NCBI RefSeq assembly: GCF_025143825.1
Contig: NZ_CP083560.1
Coordinates: 620,001 to 684,000 of the forward strand
Length of the DNA stretch: 64,000 nucleotides
Source: Sulfitobacter sp. S223
Lineage (GTDB): Bacteria; Pseudomonadota; Alphaproteobacteria; Rhodobacterales; Rhodobacteraceae
Direction of reading: 5' to 3'
The position numbers and the translations under genes are program-made. Each line of letters starts with the position of its first letter. The first letter of the stretch is position 1. The notes under the pieces are model-generated. The model did no database searches. It worked only from the letters and a program-made list of their open reading frames with translations, and was not told where the DNA came from. This document shows, piece by piece, positions 8,743-17,693 of the stretch.

Positions 8743-8778
8743 AAAGCCCCCACTGTAAGAACAGTGGGGGCTTTTTAT
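8743..8778 (+). terminator. Strong intrinsic terminator after rplP
   Basis: Fourteen-base-pair perfect stem (aaagcccccactgt / acagtgggggcttt) with a 4-nt AAGA loop and a T run. It also faces the convergent gene at 8801-9265, so it may act in both directions. Confidence 0.95.
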
Positions 8779-8800
8779 TTGGCGCAATCCCCAGCTGCTG

Positions 8801-9265
8801 TCAGACTTGTGATGCTGATGCGTGTTGTTGGAATTTTGCCCAGAGTAAGGCAATTAAAGCTGTCATTCCCACATGGCCAATCAAAGATGATTGTGTGTAG
8901 CTGCCAAAGCCCATCATGAAGGTTCGGCCCATTAGAGGCGCCAACATTCCTTGTGCGACAAACCATAACAGCAGACCCGCCGTAATGCCTGAACCAAGGT
9001 AACCAAGCTTTGTGACCCGCTTGATGAGATAAACAACTGCCGCAAAGCCAAGCGAGCCAATCAGAAAATGTATCGCGAATGCAGCCGCATAGGGCAATTG
9101 TGAGCCCGTGAATGTCTTCGTCAACCCAATCACCAGATTTGCGGGCTCCAGTTTGACCCCGAACAAGAGTGGCGAGACAAGCCAGGCATAGGCTTCAAAT
9201 GTGATCTCTCCGATCAGGCCTGCGCTGGCTAATGCCCGTAGCTCCGTGCTGTTTTTGCCAATCAT
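8801..9265 (-). CDS. Predicted four-span membrane protein, function unknown
   Basis: Not assigned to a family. The 154 residues have about four hydrophobic helices (near 15-35, 58-82, 90-108 and 122-142) joined by short loops, with a polar MIGKNSTELR start and a small Q/H/S-rich tail. It points against the ribosomal genes and ends about 25 bp from the rplP terminator. No conserved catalytic residues are evident. A transport or accessory role would be guesswork. Confidence 0.8.
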   Translation of the reverse strand: MIGKNSTELRALASAGLIGEITFEAYAWLVSPLLFGVKLEPANLVIGLTKTFTGSQLPYAAAFAIHFLIGSLGFAAVVYLIKRVTKLGYLGSGITAGLLLWFVAQGMLAPLMGRTFMMGFGSYTQSSLIGHVGMTALIALLWAKFQQHASASQV

Positions 9266-9517
9266 CGTGCCGGTATCCTTTCAGGAATGTGATGTAGGGC
9301 AGGCAGTATTGCCGGCGCTTAGGTCGACATGGGCAAGGCACATTGGCTAGTCCACCCAGCATGCCATTTATGCGCGCGTATGTGATTGACCGTGAACGAG
9401 CTGAGCCGTCACTGGGGTTCGATGCCTGGAATTCAGGCAAAGCCGTCATGGGCCACTAGCCAACAAGAGTGTGACCCAATAGAGTTTGCCCTGAACCCCT
9501 AGTCGAAAGGCATCGTC

Positions 9518-9715
9518 ATGAAACAAGTTCCCAAGCCCACCACAGACGAAGACCTCATCCAGCAGTTCCTGAACAAGGGCGGCGAGATTAAAAAGGGCAA
9601 GACCAAGCCAATGCCTGCCGATCTTGGCCTGAGCAATAATCAATGGGGTAACAAGATGACAAAGGAAGAGAAGGCCTTGGTCAAGGAGCAGGAAGAAGCG
9701 CGCAAGAAGAAGTGA
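9518..9715 (+). CDS. Small highly basic protein, unknown function
   Basis: Sixty-five residues, rich in Lys (about a quarter), with the segments FLNKGGEIKKGKTKPMPADLGLSNNQWGNK and a terminal KEEKALVKEQEEARKKK read in pieces. The last third should form a charged helix. It has an AAAGG site 8-9 nt before the ATG. The pattern GGxIxxGKTKPMPxxLGLSNNQW reads like a conserved small family rather than random coding. A nucleic-acid or ribosome-binding role is possible but not shown. Its neighbours are a membrane protein and a hemerythrin-like gene. Confidence 0.75.
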   Translation: MKQVPKPTTDEDLIQQFLNKGGEIKKGKTKPMPADLGLSNNQWGNKMTKEEKALVKEQEEARKKK

Positions 9716-9728
9716 CGCCGCGCTCCGC

Positions 9729-10313
9729 TCAGACCATCACGCCGTAAAAGCCAAGGGCCTCTTCAAGCGTGGTTTCCTCATAGTGGAAGTGGGATTTGAC
9801 CACCTCCCATAGCTTGTCGAAAATGGCGCCTGCTTCGGCAAAATGCGCTGCATCTGGAGACGCCGCAAGATCATGGGCAACGGCGGCCAGACGCTCCAGC
9901 AATTCGTGCACCACCAGATGCTCGGCCCGCAGACGGTCCACGATGGCACGCATCGCTTCTGACCCGCGCGCGTGCAGTTGGGGGAATATCGACTGTTCCT
10001 CGATATCGTGGTGCATTGTCAGGACTTTGCATTCTTGCCCGCAAATCGTGCCGAAGGCGCGAAAGTTCTGGGTCATCTCTGCGTTGAGCACAATATGTTC
10101 AAGTTCCGTCGACGGAGCATCGCCTGCTTCAATCCGGCGCAGAACCTGCGCGATGCGGCCCATCTCCATTAGGTAGTGACGGTGAATTGCTGCAAGATGT
10201 TTGCCAGATTGCCGTTGGTTTGCGGCCACAGCGCCCAGGTCGGGGCGCTGGGGGCGGGTGCCGTCCTCAACCGACAAATCGGAAAGCGGTACGTTACGCA
10301 GATCGGTTTTCAT
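9729..10313 (-). CDS. Hemerythrin HHE cation-binding domain protein
   Basis: Four-helix-bundle di-iron protein of 194 residues, likely an oxygen, NO or iron-related sensor or store. The ligand-bearing motifs are visible: IHRHYLMEM (helix 1), MHHDIEEQSIFP (helix 2), RAEHLVVHELLERL (helix 3) and SHFHYEETTLEEAL (helix 4). The first 30 residues are polar and probably flexible. It starts 3 bp after the 2OG-oxygenase-like gene, so the two are almost surely one operon. The exact ligand and role cannot be told. Confidence 0.9.
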   Translation of the reverse strand: MKTDLRNVPLSDLSVEDGTRPQRPDLGAVAANQRQSGKHLAAIHRHYLMEMGRIAQVLRRIEAGDAPSTELEHIVLNAEMTQNFRAFGTICGQECKVLTMHHDIEEQSIFPQLHARGSEAMRAIVDRLRAEHLVVHELLERLAAVAHDLAASPDAAHFAEAGAIFDKLWEVVKSHFHYEETTLEEALGFYGVMV

Positions 10314-10316
10314 GAC

Positions 10317-10928
10317 TCACCCATGCCAAGAATAGTTAAAGCTGACTGAAATGCGGTCCTCTTCCGACATGTTCATCGGAACTTCGTGGCGAATGAAGCT
10401 CTCCCACAGCAAGACGTCGCCAACGGCTGGCGCGACATACGCAAATGTCCGCAATTCTTCACGTGCGTCTTTGCGGCGGGCAGGGGAGGCCATCATCATG
10501 GGCAGGCGCGGGTCTTCGTATTTGATGGCGCTAGCGCCTTCGGGCATGGCCACATAAGTTGTGCCACTTATTACAGAGTGGGGATGGATATGGCCCGTGT
10601 GGTTGCCCCCTTCGGGCAGAATATTGATCCAGATGTCCTCAAGCTTCAATTCTCGTCCGTCCAGGTCAAGCTCCAGATCTTCGGCAAAGGCCGCGACATG
10701 GGCATCAAGGGCTTTAACCACTTCAGCAAAGATCGGGAAACGCCAGCCCAGATCGGTCAGCGAGGCATAGGAGGTGTACCCCGGATAGCCGTTCTTTTCA
10801 CACCACTCTTGTCCGGCTTCGTCATCTTCGGCGATGGAATAGCATGATGCTTCAAGTTCGGCGGTGTCAATTGCACCAAGCTGCGCTTGGTAAAGGCGGG
10901 TCACAAAGAGGGATTTGATATGTGTCAT
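10317..10928 (-). CDS. TIGR02466-type putative 2OG-Fe(II) oxygenase
   Basis: Two hundred and three residues with the layout of the TIGR02466 family, proposed 2-oxoglutarate/Fe(II) oxygenases. The metal-binding stretch GHIHPHSVISGTTYV lies near residue 112 and the second histidine region FIRHEVPMN near residue 180, followed by DRISVSFNYSW. The substrate is unknown. It is the first gene of a two-gene operon with the hemerythrin protein; two iron enzymes side by side suggest a shared oxygen- or iron-linked job. Confidence 0.85.
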   Translation of the reverse strand: MTHIKSLFVTRLYQAQLGAIDTAELEASCYSIAEDDEAGQEWCEKNGYPGYTSYASLTDLGWRFPIFAEVVKALDAHVAAFAEDLELDLDGRELKLEDIWINILPEGGNHTGHIHPHSVISGTTYVAMPEGASAIKYEDPRLPMMMASPARRKDAREELRTFAYVAPAVGDVLLWESFIRHEVPMNMSEEDRISVSFNYSWHG

Positions 10929-11360
10929 AGCTTCTCATACCGCCGCGTCCCCAAAAGGGCGAGGGGGTCGCCATTAGTTTTGTATAAAGACTATCTCTTG
11001 CATGTTCGGCCCGACATCCAGACCCATAGGCGCCAATGCGACATGCTTACCGTCTGTCGCGTGTGCTGCAAATGTTATCCGCATTCGACCTTACACTTTA
11101 TCAACTGATGTCATCGTGCGTGTTTCCCCACTGGCCTCCCGTTCTATATCGAATGTGCTACGGTCTTTGGTGGCGCTGGCGAACCCCTTGGCTGTATGGA
11201 TTGGCGCACGCCTTCTGAAACAAGCGTAAAACCTCTTGCCGCTGGGCAGCTAGGGGTTGCGTCACAGGGCGATCAGGGCTATTGCGCAGCTTCATCATGA
11301 ACTCCATCAGAATCATGGTCACCCTCTAGGGGCCTACTGGTGATGTTGAAAGGAAATGGC
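10929..11360. other. 430-bp non-coding region upstream of rpmC
   Basis: No gene is supported: the short + strand frames here lack ribosome-binding sites and family features. The left part must hold the promoter of the - strand oxygenase operon; the right part holds the rpmC promoter candidate. Confidence 0.5.
11257..11285 (+). promoter_or_regulatory. Candidate sigma70 promoter of the rpmC block
   Basis: TTGCGT, 17-bp spacer, TATTGC, about 75 bp upstream of rpmC. Weaker match than those before rpsJ and rplB. Confidence 0.35.
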
Positions 11361-11567
11361 ATGAAAGCCAACGAACTGAACGACAAGACGCCGGACCAGC
11401 TCCGCGACGAGCTTGTGAACCTGAAAAAAGAAGCGTTCAACCTGCGTTTTCAGCAGGCCACTGGCCAGCTGGAAAACCCTGCACGCCTGCGCACAGTTAA
11501 GCGTGACGTAGCCCGTGTTAAGACAGTGTTGAACCAAAAAGCTGCAGCCGCAGCAACAGACGCGTAA
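11361..11567 (+). CDS. rpmC: 50S ribosomal protein L29
   Basis: Small helical protein at the exit site. It has 68 residues starting [18 protein letters not shown], with the conserved [24 protein letters not shown] read in pieces. I chose this ATG over the one at 11340 because an AAAGGAAA site lies just before it and L29 proteins begin this way. It ends in an Ala-rich AAAAATDA tail. It heads the third block. Confidence 0.98.
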   Translation: MKANELNDKTPDQLRDELVNLKKEAFNLRFQQATGQLENPARLRTVKRDVARVKTVLNQKAAAAATDA

Positions 11568-11582
11568 GAGGAGCCTAGACCT

Positions 11583-11819
11583 ATGCCAAAGCGTATCCTG
11601 ACAGGCACCGTAACCTCGGACGCCAACGAACAGACAGTCACCGTATCCGTAGAGCGCCGCTTTACGCACCCGGTTCTGAAAAAGACCATCCGTAAGTCCA
11701 AAAAATACCGGGCTCACGATGAAAACAACACGTTCAAAGTGGGCCAGCAGGTTCGCATCATTGAATGTGCGCCACGTTCCAAAACCAAGCGTTGGGAAGT
11801 GATCACTGCGGAAGCATGA
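11583..11819 (+). CDS. rpsQ: 30S ribosomal protein S17
   Basis: Primary 16S rRNA binder. It has 78 residues with the start [21 protein letters not shown] and the motif [11 protein letters not shown] near the middle. It is 15 bp after rpmC with an AGGAG site. The C-terminus is short, as in other alphaproteobacteria. It is followed by 112 bp with two small hairpins before rplN. Confidence 0.99.
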   Translation: MPKRILTGTVTSDANEQTVTVSVERRFTHPVLKKTIRKSKKYRAHDENNTFKVGQQVRIIECAPRSKTKRWEVITAEA

Positions 11820-11825
11820 TCCTTC

Positions 11826-11870
11826 GCGCGGCCATCTGTAAGGGTGGTCGCGTTATCCATTTCGGATAGC
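11826..11870 (+). promoter_or_regulatory. Two small hairpins between rpsQ and rplN
   Basis: An imperfect stem (cgcggccat ... gtggtcgcg, several G-U pairs) is followed by tatcc-atttc-ggata. There is no T run, so this is not a good terminator. It may be an mRNA processing or regulatory element. Confidence 0.35.
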
Positions 11871-11931
11871 AACTTAATCGAAACCCTAGGGATCAGGCAC
11901 GCATCGCCCCCTACAGGTCGGGAGAAACCAA

Positions 11932-12300
11932 ATGATCCAGATGCAGACCAACCTGGATGTTGCTGACAACAGCGGCGCTCGCCGTGTTCAGTGCATCAAG
12001 GTCCTGGGTGGTTCCAAGCGTAAGTACGCATCCGTTGGCGACATCATTGTCGTCTCGGTAAAGGAAGCCATTCCACGCGGCCGTGTAAAGAAGGGTGACG
12101 TGCGTAAAGCCGTCGTCGTTCGTACCGCAAAAGAAGTTCGTCGTGACGATGGCACAGCCATCCGTTTTGACCGCAATGCTGCTGTTATCTTGAACAACAG
12201 CAACGAGCCAGTTGGCACCCGTATCTTCGGACCAGTTGTTCGTGAGCTGCGCGCAAAGAACTTCATGAAAATCATCTCGCTCGCTCCGGAGGTGCTGTAA
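11932..12300 (+). CDS. rplN: 50S ribosomal protein L14
   Basis: Interface protein bound by RsfS and forming bridge B8. It has 122 residues and a near-invariant sequence: [19 protein letters not shown] at the start, then [18 protein letters not shown] and [13 protein letters not shown]. It is well spaced from rpsQ (112 bp), but only 2 bp from rplX. Confidence 0.99.
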   Translation: MIQMQTNLDVADNSGARRVQCIKVLGGSKRKYASVGDIIVVSVKEAIPRGRVKKGDVRKAVVVRTAKEVRRDDGTAIRFDRNAAVILNNSNEPVGTRIFGPVVRELRAKNFMKIISLAPEVL

Positions 12301-12302
12301 TC

Positions 12303-12608
12303 ATGGCTGCTAAGCTGAAAAAAGGTGACACTGTCATCGTTCTGGCCGGCAAGGACAAAGGCAAAGAGGGCAAGATTGCCTCCGTTGACCCGAAATCCGG
12401 TAAGGCTGTTGTAGACGGTATCAATGTTTACGTGCGTGCTACACGCCAGTCCCAGACATCCCAGGGCGGTCGCATCCCTAAATCGATGCCAATCGACCTG
12501 AGCAATCTCGCGATCAAGGATGCCAACGGCAAACCTTCCCGCGTGGGCTTTAAGATGGATGGCGAAAACAAAGTGCGTTTCGCCAAGACAACAGGGGACG
12601 CGATCTGA
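12303..12608 (+). CDS. rplX: 50S ribosomal protein L24
   Basis: Assembly initiator of the 50S subunit with a KOW motif ([19 protein letters not shown], residues about 5-23). It has 101 residues, with [14 protein letters not shown] as the second conserved patch. Its stop overlaps the rplE start (TGATG), showing coupling. Confidence 0.99.
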   Translation: MAAKLKKGDTVIVLAGKDKGKEGKIASVDPKSGKAVVDGINVYVRATRQSQTSQGGRIPKSMPIDLSNLAIKDANGKPSRVGFKMDGENKVRFAKTTGDAI

Positions 12609-13171
12609 TGCTCGATACCGCAACATATACACCCCGCCTGAAGGCCGACTATAAGGACCGCATCCGTGCAGCCCTGAAAGAAGAGTTCGGCTACAAAAAC
12701 GAAATGCAGATCCCACGTTTGGACAAGATCGTTCTGAACATCGGTTGTGGCGCAGAAGCTGTTCGTGACAGCAAGAAAGCCAAATCCGCTCAGGAAGACC
12801 TGACATCCATCGCGGGCCAGAAAGCACTTACCACAATCGCCAAGAAATCCATCGCGGGTTTCCGGGTTCGTGAAGAGATGCCTCTGGGCGCGAAGGTTAC
12901 ACTTCGCGGTGACCGCATGTACGAATTCCTTGATCGTCTGATCACAATTGCTCTGCCACGCGTTCGCGACTTCCGCGGCGTGAAAGGCACATCTTTCGAC
13001 GGCCGCGGCAACTATGCCATGGGTATGAAAGAGCACATCGTGTTCCCTGAAATCGACTTTGATAAGGTCGATGAAACTTGGGGTATGGACATCATCATCG
13101 CCACCACGGCGAAAACCGACGCCGAAGCGAAGGCAATGTTGAAGCTTTTCAACATGCCCTTCAACTCATAA
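12608..13171 (+). CDS. rplE: 50S ribosomal protein L5
   Basis: 5S rRNA-binding protein of the central protuberance that contacts P-site tRNA. It has 187 residues, with [16 protein letters not shown] near residue 35, [19 protein letters not shown] in the middle and the late motif [19 protein letters not shown], read in pieces. Starts on the ATG overlapping the rplX stop. Confidence 0.99.
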   Translation: MLDTATYTPRLKADYKDRIRAALKEEFGYKNEMQIPRLDKIVLNIGCGAEAVRDSKKAKSAQEDLTSIAGQKALTTIAKKSIAGFRVREEMPLGAKVTLRGDRMYEFLDRLITIALPRVRDFRGVKGTSFDGRGNYAMGMKEHIVFPEIDFDKVDETWGMDIIIATTAKTDAEAKAMLKLFNMPFNS

Positions 13172-13190
13172 GCGCGGGAAGGAATTAGAT

Positions 13191-13496
13191 ATGGCTAAGA
13201 AATCCATGATCGCACGCGAAAAGAAGCGTGAAGCACTGGTCAAGAAGTACGCCGCCAAGCGTGCGGAGTTGAAAGAAATCATCTCCGACGAAAGCAAGCC
13301 AATGGAAGATCGCTTTCGCGCCTCCCTGAAGCTGGCGAAACTGCCTCGCAACTCTTCGGCTGTGCGTCTGCACAACCGTTGCCAGCTGACAGGCCGTCCA
13401 CACGCTTATTATCGTAAATTGAAAATCTCGCGCATCGCGCTGCGGGATCTTGGCTCCGCAGGCCAGATCCCCGGCATGGTGAAGTCGAGCTGGTAA
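13191..13496 (+). CDS. rpsN: 30S ribosomal protein S14 (zinc-free form)
   Basis: Head protein of 101 residues. It is the long form without the CxxC...CxxC zinc ribbon. The C-terminal half carries [20 protein letters not shown] and the final [11 protein letters not shown], as usual. It lies 19 bp after rplE with a GGAAGGAA site. Confidence 0.99.
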   Translation: MAKKSMIAREKKREALVKKYAAKRAELKEIISDESKPMEDRFRASLKLAKLPRNSSAVRLHNRCQLTGRPHAYYRKLKISRIALRDLGSAGQIPGMVKSSW

Positions 13497-13508
13497 GGAG
13501 CGCATCAG

Positions 13509-13901
13509 ATGAACGATCCTATCGCAGATATGCTGACACGCATCCGTAACAGCCAGTTGCGCGGCAAATCCACAGTCATGACCCCAGCTTCCAAGCTGCG
13601 TGCATGGGTTCTGGACGTGCTGGCGGACGAAGGCTACATCCGTGGCTATGAGAAGATGACAGGCGCCGATGGCCACCCTGCCATCGAGATCAGCCTGAAG
13701 TACTACGAAGGCGAGCCCGTCATTCGTGAACTGAAGCGTATCTCCAAGCCAGGCCGCCGCGTTTATATGGGCGCACAAGACCTCCCATCCGTCCGTCAGG
13801 GCCTGGGTGTGTCGATTGTCTCCACCCCACAGGGTGTGATGTCGGACGCAAGCGCACGCGCAGCCAATGTTGGCGGCGAAGTGCTTTGCACCGTATTCTA
13901 A
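13509..13901 (+). CDS. rpsH: 30S ribosomal protein S8
   Basis: Primary 16S rRNA binder and, in E. coli, the repressor of the spc operon. It has 130 residues with [13 protein letters not shown] at the start and the signature [16 protein letters not shown] near residue 100. It is followed 10 bp later by rplF. Confidence 0.99.
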   Translation: MNDPIADMLTRIRNSQLRGKSTVMTPASKLRAWVLDVLADEGYIRGYEKMTGADGHPAIEISLKYYEGEPVIRELKRISKPGRRVYMGAQDLPSVRQGLGVSIVSTPQGVMSDASARAANVGGEVLCTVF

Positions 13902-13911
13902 GGAGAATTTG

Positions 13912-14445
13912 ATGTCTCGTATTGGTAAAAAACCGGTCGATCTGCCCAGCGGTGTTACTGCTTCGGTCAGCGGCCAGACCATCGAAGTGAAAGGCCCCAA
14001 AGGGGTTCGGACCTTCAAAGCCACCGATGATGTGACCATGACTGTTGAAGACAACGTCGTGACAATCACACCACGCGGTAAGTCCAAGCGCGCACGCCAG
14101 CAGTGGGGCATGTCCCGCACTATGGTTGGTAACCTTGTGACCGGCGTTACCGACGGTTTCAAAAAAGAACTTGAAATCCAAGGTGTTGGTTATCGTGCTG
14201 CTATGACTGGCAACACATTGAAACTGAACCTCGGCCTGTCCCATGACGTCGATTACACTCCGCCAGCTGGTGTGACTGTAACGGCGCCAAAGCAGACTGA
14301 AATCATTGTGGAAGGCATTGACGAACAGCTTGTTGGTCAGGTCGCCGCGAACATCCGCGCTTGGCGCAAGCCCGAGCCCTATAAGGGCAAAGGCATCCGC
14401 TACAAGGGTGAGTTCGTCTTCCGCAAAGAAGGCAAGAAGAAGTAA
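13912..14445 (+). CDS. rplF: 50S ribosomal protein L6
   Basis: Binds near the sarcin-ricin loop. It has 177 residues from [15 protein letters not shown], the standard N-terminus, preceded by AAGGAGAA. An ATG-like frame extension to 13867 would overlap rpsH and does not look like L6. The two repeated domains and the late motif [19 protein letters not shown] are intact. Confidence 0.99.
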   Translation: MSRIGKKPVDLPSGVTASVSGQTIEVKGPKGVRTFKATDDVTMTVEDNVVTITPRGKSKRARQQWGMSRTMVGNLVTGVTDGFKKELEIQGVGYRAAMTGNTLKLNLGLSHDVDYTPPAGVTVTAPKQTEIIVEGIDEQLVGQVAANIRAWRKPEPYKGKGIRYKGEFVFRKEGKKK

Positions 14446-14456
14446 GGAACGCACAG

Positions 14457-14816
14457 ATGGCAAACAGCAAAAGACAACTGTTCATCAAACGCCGCTTGCG
14501 CGTTCGGAACAAACTTCGCCGCACAAACCGGGGCCGTATGCGCCTCTCCGTGCACCGCTCCAACAAGAATATCAGTGTTCAGCTGATCGACGATGTGAAC
14601 GGCGTAACAGTCGCATCCGCCTCGTCGCTTGAAAAAGATCTTGGCGTTGTAGGTAAGAACAACATCGAAGCTGCCACAAAGGTTGGTTCGGCGATTGCCG
14701 AGCGTGCCAAGAAGGCTGGTGTTGAATCTGCTTACTTTGATCGCGGCGGTTTCCTCTTCCACGGTAAAGTGAAGGCCTTGGCCGACGCGGCCCGTGAAGG
14801 TGGTCTGAAGATCTAA
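14457..14816 (+). CDS. rplR: 50S ribosomal protein L18
   Basis: 5S rRNA-binding protein of 119 residues. The basic start [17 protein letters not shown], the patch [18 protein letters not shown] and the end [21 protein letters not shown] are as expected, read in pieces. It is followed by a 139-bp gap with two hairpins before rpsE, an unusual spacing within the spc operon. Confidence 0.99.
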   Translation: MANSKRQLFIKRRLRVRNKLRRTNRGRMRLSVHRSNKNISVQLIDDVNGVTVASASSLEKDLGVVGKNNIEAATKVGSAIAERAKKAGVESAYFDRGGFLFHGKVKALADAAREGGLKI

Positions 14817-14821
14817 AACTG

Positions 14822-14877
14822 TCGGCAGGGTGTTTGCTCTGCCGATTCACCACACGTAGGGGCCCGGTTGCGGGCCT
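14822..14877 (+). promoter_or_regulatory. Two hairpins between rplR and rpsE
   Basis: First stem tcggcag / ctgccga (14822-14845), second stem ggcccg-gttg-cgggcc (14861-14876). Neither has a proper T run, so attenuation or mRNA stability is more likely than full termination. Confidence 0.45.
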
Positions 14878-14955
14878 CTCGATGACCCGGGAGCTTGTTG
14901 CTCACCAAGGGTTGTAAGAATCAGGGCGCCAGCCCGCAAGTGTAAGGAGGCCAGC

Positions 14956-15540
14956 ATGGCCAGAGACGAAAACCGGGGCGGCAACAACCGTCGCAACCAG
15001 CGCGAAGAAGCGCCAGAATTCGCAGACCGCCTTGTCGCGATCAACCGTGTGTCGAAAACCGTAAAAGGTGGTAAGCGCTTTGGTTTTGCTGCCCTTGTTG
15101 TGGTTGGTGACCAAAAAGGTCGTGTAGGTTTTGGCAAAGGTAAAGCCAAAGAGGTGCCTGAGGCCATTCGCAAGGCAACCGAGCAAGCCAAGCGTCAGAT
15201 GATCCGCGTTCAGCTGCGCGAAGGCCGCACGCTGCACCACGATATGTCTGGCCGTCACGGCGCAGGCAAGGTTGTGATGCGCACAGCACCAGAAGGTACG
15301 GGCATCATCGCCGGTGGCCCAATGCGCGCCGTGTTCGAGATGCTGGGCGTTAAAGATGTTGTGTCCAAGTCCATTGGCTCACAAAACCCATATAACATGA
15401 TCCGCGCCACCATGGACGGATTGAAAAAGGAACAGTCACCACGTTCCGTTGCGCAGCGTCGCGGCAAGAAAGTGGCTGACATTCTGCCCAAGCGTGAAGA
15501 TGCATCCGATTCTTCCGCTCAAGTGGCTGAGGAGGCATAA
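14956..15540 (+). CDS. rpsE: 30S ribosomal protein S5
   Basis: Accuracy protein at the mRNA entry site. It has 194 residues: a polar N-terminus ([21 protein letters not shown]), the dsRNA-binding fold with [19 protein letters not shown], then [29 protein letters not shown], read in pieces. The C-terminus is somewhat long and acidic ([14 protein letters not shown]). It is 2 bp before rpmD. Confidence 0.99.
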   Translation: MARDENRGGNNRRNQREEAPEFADRLVAINRVSKTVKGGKRFGFAALVVVGDQKGRVGFGKGKAKEVPEAIRKATEQAKRQMIRVQLREGRTLHHDMSGRHGAGKVVMRTAPEGTGIIAGGPMRAVFEMLGVKDVVSKSIGSQNPYNMIRATMDGLKKEQSPRSVAQRRGKKVADILPKREDASDSSAQVAEEA

Positions 15541-15542
15541 GC

Positions 15543-15731
15543 ATGGCTAAGACTATTGTCATCAAACAGGTGGGTTCGCCCATCCGTCGCCCCGCAAAGC
15601 AGCGCGCAACGCTGGTTGGCTTGGGCCTGAACAAAATGCACCGTGTGCGCGAGCTGGAAGATACTCCATCCGTACGTGGCATGATCAACGCGGTCAGCCA
15701 CATGGTCGAAATCATCGAGGAAAAAGGCTAA
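15543..15731 (+). CDS. rpmD: 50S ribosomal protein L30
   Basis: Small protein of 62 residues with the conserved [21 protein letters not shown] and the late [13 protein letters not shown]. It closes the third block. The next ribosomal gene, rplO, would normally follow at once but here lies 1.36 kb away behind an acyltransferase gene. Confidence 0.98.
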   Translation: MAKTIVIKQVGSPIRRPAKQRATLVGLGLNKMHRVRELEDTPSVRGMINAVSHMVEIIEEKG

Positions 15732-15771
15732 GCCATACGGGTTGTCTCTTTTCCGTAGATGATTGTGAATA

Positions 15772-15803
15772 GACGCCTCGCGGCTTGCTGCGGGGCGTTT
15801 TTC
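15772..15803 (+). terminator. Intrinsic terminator after rpmD
   Basis: Nine-base-pair stem (acgcctcgc / gcggggcgt, one G-U pair) and TTTTT. It ends the rpmC-rpmD block. Confidence 0.85.
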
Positions 15804-15920
15804 ATAATGGCTGCGGTGTACTCATCGGTACAGGCGGGTTTTGGATTGCATAGGCTGACTGATCCTCCCTCATATATTTTCCCCTGATTTCCTGAATTCA
15901 TTGTCCGTAAAAGTTTTCGC

Positions 15921-16958
15921 ATGGAATACGCGCCCTTACCTAATTCCAAAGATGGGATACTCTTTCGTGGCGAGCCTGCTATCGGGCGGCTTCATGCCAT
16001 GGACAGTGCGCGTGGCCTCGCGATCCTTTTGGTCGTCTTCGGACATGCCTGGCGGGGCGCCGAAGCAGCAGATTTAATACCCGACTTCGACTTTTTTCGG
16101 ACGGTCGATGCCGCAGTGTATGCATTCCACATGCCCTTCTTCTTTTTTCTAGCCGGCTTGCTTTTTTTTGACACTCTACAGAAATACGGTATGAAGCCGT
16201 TGTTGGAAGGGCGGGTAAAGCGCCTTTTGTGGCCGATGGTTTTGTGGGGCTGGATCTTCTTTGCATTGAAGCTTTTTGCCGGATCGTCGGTCAATACGCC
16301 CGTCAGCTTCACTGACTTCCCAATTATTCCACTGCCCCCCTATGAGCATTTGTGGTTTCTTTGGGCTCTGTTCTTAATGCAAAGCGGGCTGATCTGCGCC
16401 TATGCTTTCGGGCTTCGTATCTATTCGCCTTATGTGTCGCGGGTCGGGGCTATCGTGCTTGCGGTTGTTCTTGCATTAATTAATCCCTTCTTGTCGGTTC
16501 CTTCGCTTGTCTTTGGTCCAGCCGTTGAACACTTCCCATACCTGCTTGCCGGAATTGGCTTGGGAGGTCTCGCGGCGTACCGTCCTTCTGCGCTGTTGGC
16601 TGGGGGCGCAGCAGCGGCGTTTGTGATCATGCTCTGGGCGGTAGGCCTACAAAAAGCGAGTGTGCTGCACTCGCTGGTTTTGGTGATCACAGCATGGTTT
16701 GCGTGGTCCTTTGTCGATCAAGCTATTGCAGGCGGAACGTCGATTATGGCCGTTCTTCGCTATCTGGGGCAGGCGTCGATGGTGATCTATCTGACCCATA
16801 CAATATTTTCGGCAGCCCTGCGGATAGCAATGCTCAAATTCGGGATTTCCGATCTAGTGGCAGTGGTGTCCTTTACAATGCTGGTTGGCGTGCTTTGCCC
16901 GCTGGTAGTTGGTTGGGGTGCGCGGCGGTTGAAGCTAACGAAAGTACTGGGCTTCTAA
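15921..16958 (+). CDS. Acyltransferase family 3 membrane protein
   Basis: Integral membrane O-acyltransferase of 345 residues with about ten hydrophobic spans. The N-terminal RLHAMDSARGLAILLVVFGH motif with its Asp/Arg and the following His is typical of the Acyl_transf_3 family, which acylates sugars or other envelope molecules. HMPFFFFLAGLLFF and the late YLTHTIF are further family marks. The gene splits rpmD from rplO and has its own upstream gap of 190 bp. The acceptor molecule is unknown. The AT-richer start region is unlike the ribosomal genes around it. Confidence 0.9.
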   Translation: MEYAPLPNSKDGILFRGEPAIGRLHAMDSARGLAILLVVFGHAWRGAEAADLIPDFDFFRTVDAAVYAFHMPFFFFLAGLLFFDTLQKYGMKPLLEGRVKRLLWPMVLWGWIFFALKLFAGSSVNTPVSFTDFPIIPLPPYEHLWFLWALFLMQSGLICAYAFGLRIYSPYVSRVGAIVLAVVLALINPFLSVPSLVFGPAVEHFPYLLAGIGLGGLAAYRPSALLAGGAAAAFVIMLWAVGLQKASVLHSLVLVITAWFAWSFVDQAIAGGTSIMAVLRYLGQASMVIYLTHTIFSAALRIAMLKFGISDLVAVVSFTMLVGVLCPLVVGWGARRLKLTKVLGF

Positions 16959-16970
16959 AGAGGGAGCCCC

Positions 16971-16999
16971 TTGCTTTGAGATTGCCGTTACCCTATACG
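16971..16999 (+). promoter_or_regulatory. Candidate sigma70 promoter of the rplO block
   Basis: TTGCTT, 17-bp spacer, TATACG, directly after the acyltransferase stop and 95 bp before rplO. Confidence 0.5.
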
Positions 17000-17093
17000 C
17001 CCGCCGTGGGCATTTGTGTGCTCATGAGAATCGTAACGCCGCGTGTGCCCGCTCCCGTCGCTGGGGGGTATTTCCGGCAAAAGGAGAAGCGAC

Positions 17094-17576
17094 ATGAAAC
17101 TTCACGAACTTTCAGATAATGCAGGCGCAACGAAACCACGCAAGCGCGTTGGCCGTGGTCCTGGTTCCGGCACCGGTAAAATGGGTGGCCGTGGTATCAA
17201 AGGTCAAAAATCCCGTTCGGGTGTGGCGATCAAAGGGTACGAAGGCGGTCAGATGCCCCTCTACCAACGTCTGCCAAAGCGTGGCTTTAGCAAACCGAAC
17301 CGTAAAGAATATGCCGTTGTGAACCTGGGCCTGATCCAGAAGTTCATCGACGAAGGCAAAATCGACATCAAAAACGCGATCACCGAAGATGCATTGATCG
17401 CATCCGGTCTGGTCCGTCGGAAGCGTGACGGTATCCGCGTTCTTGCCAAAGGCGATGTGACCGCGAAGATGAACCTCGAAGTCACCGGCGCGTCCAAATC
17501 AGCTGTTGAAGCAGTTGAAAAGGCGGGCGGTAGCCTGACTGTTAAAGTCGCGGCAGCAGCAGAAGCCTCCGAATAA
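17094..17576 (+). CDS. rplO: 50S ribosomal protein L15
   Basis: Assembly protein of 160 residues from [20 protein letters not shown], with AAGGAGAA just before the ATG; the frame is open upstream but does not match L15. The glycine-rich basic region ([22 protein letters not shown]) and [18 protein letters not shown] are intact, read in pieces. It heads the fourth block with secY and adk. Confidence 0.99.
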   Translation: MKLHELSDNAGATKPRKRVGRGPGSGTGKMGGRGIKGQKSRSGVAIKGYEGGQMPLYQRLPKRGFSKPNRKEYAVVNLGLIQKFIDEGKIDIKNAITEDALIASGLVRRKRDGIRVLAKGDVTAKMNLEVTGASKSAVEAVEKAGGSLTVKVAAAAEASE

Positions 17577-17632
17577 CGCTTCGGTCTTGTGAGCGGCGCG
17601 TAAGCCGCTTACATAAAGCTTCAAGTTTTCCC

Positions 17633-17672
17633 AAACGCCGCCCACCGGAAAACGGTTCGGGCGGCGTTTTGT
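17633..17672 (+). terminator. Terminator or attenuator between rplO and secY
   Basis: Stem aaacgccgccc / gggcggcgttt (11 bp) around an inner hairpin (accg / cggt), then TTTTG. It lies only about 20 bp before secY, so it probably reduces rather than blocks secY-adk expression. Confidence 0.8.
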
Positions 17673-17693
17673 TTCAAAGAAGAGAGCCCTCAC

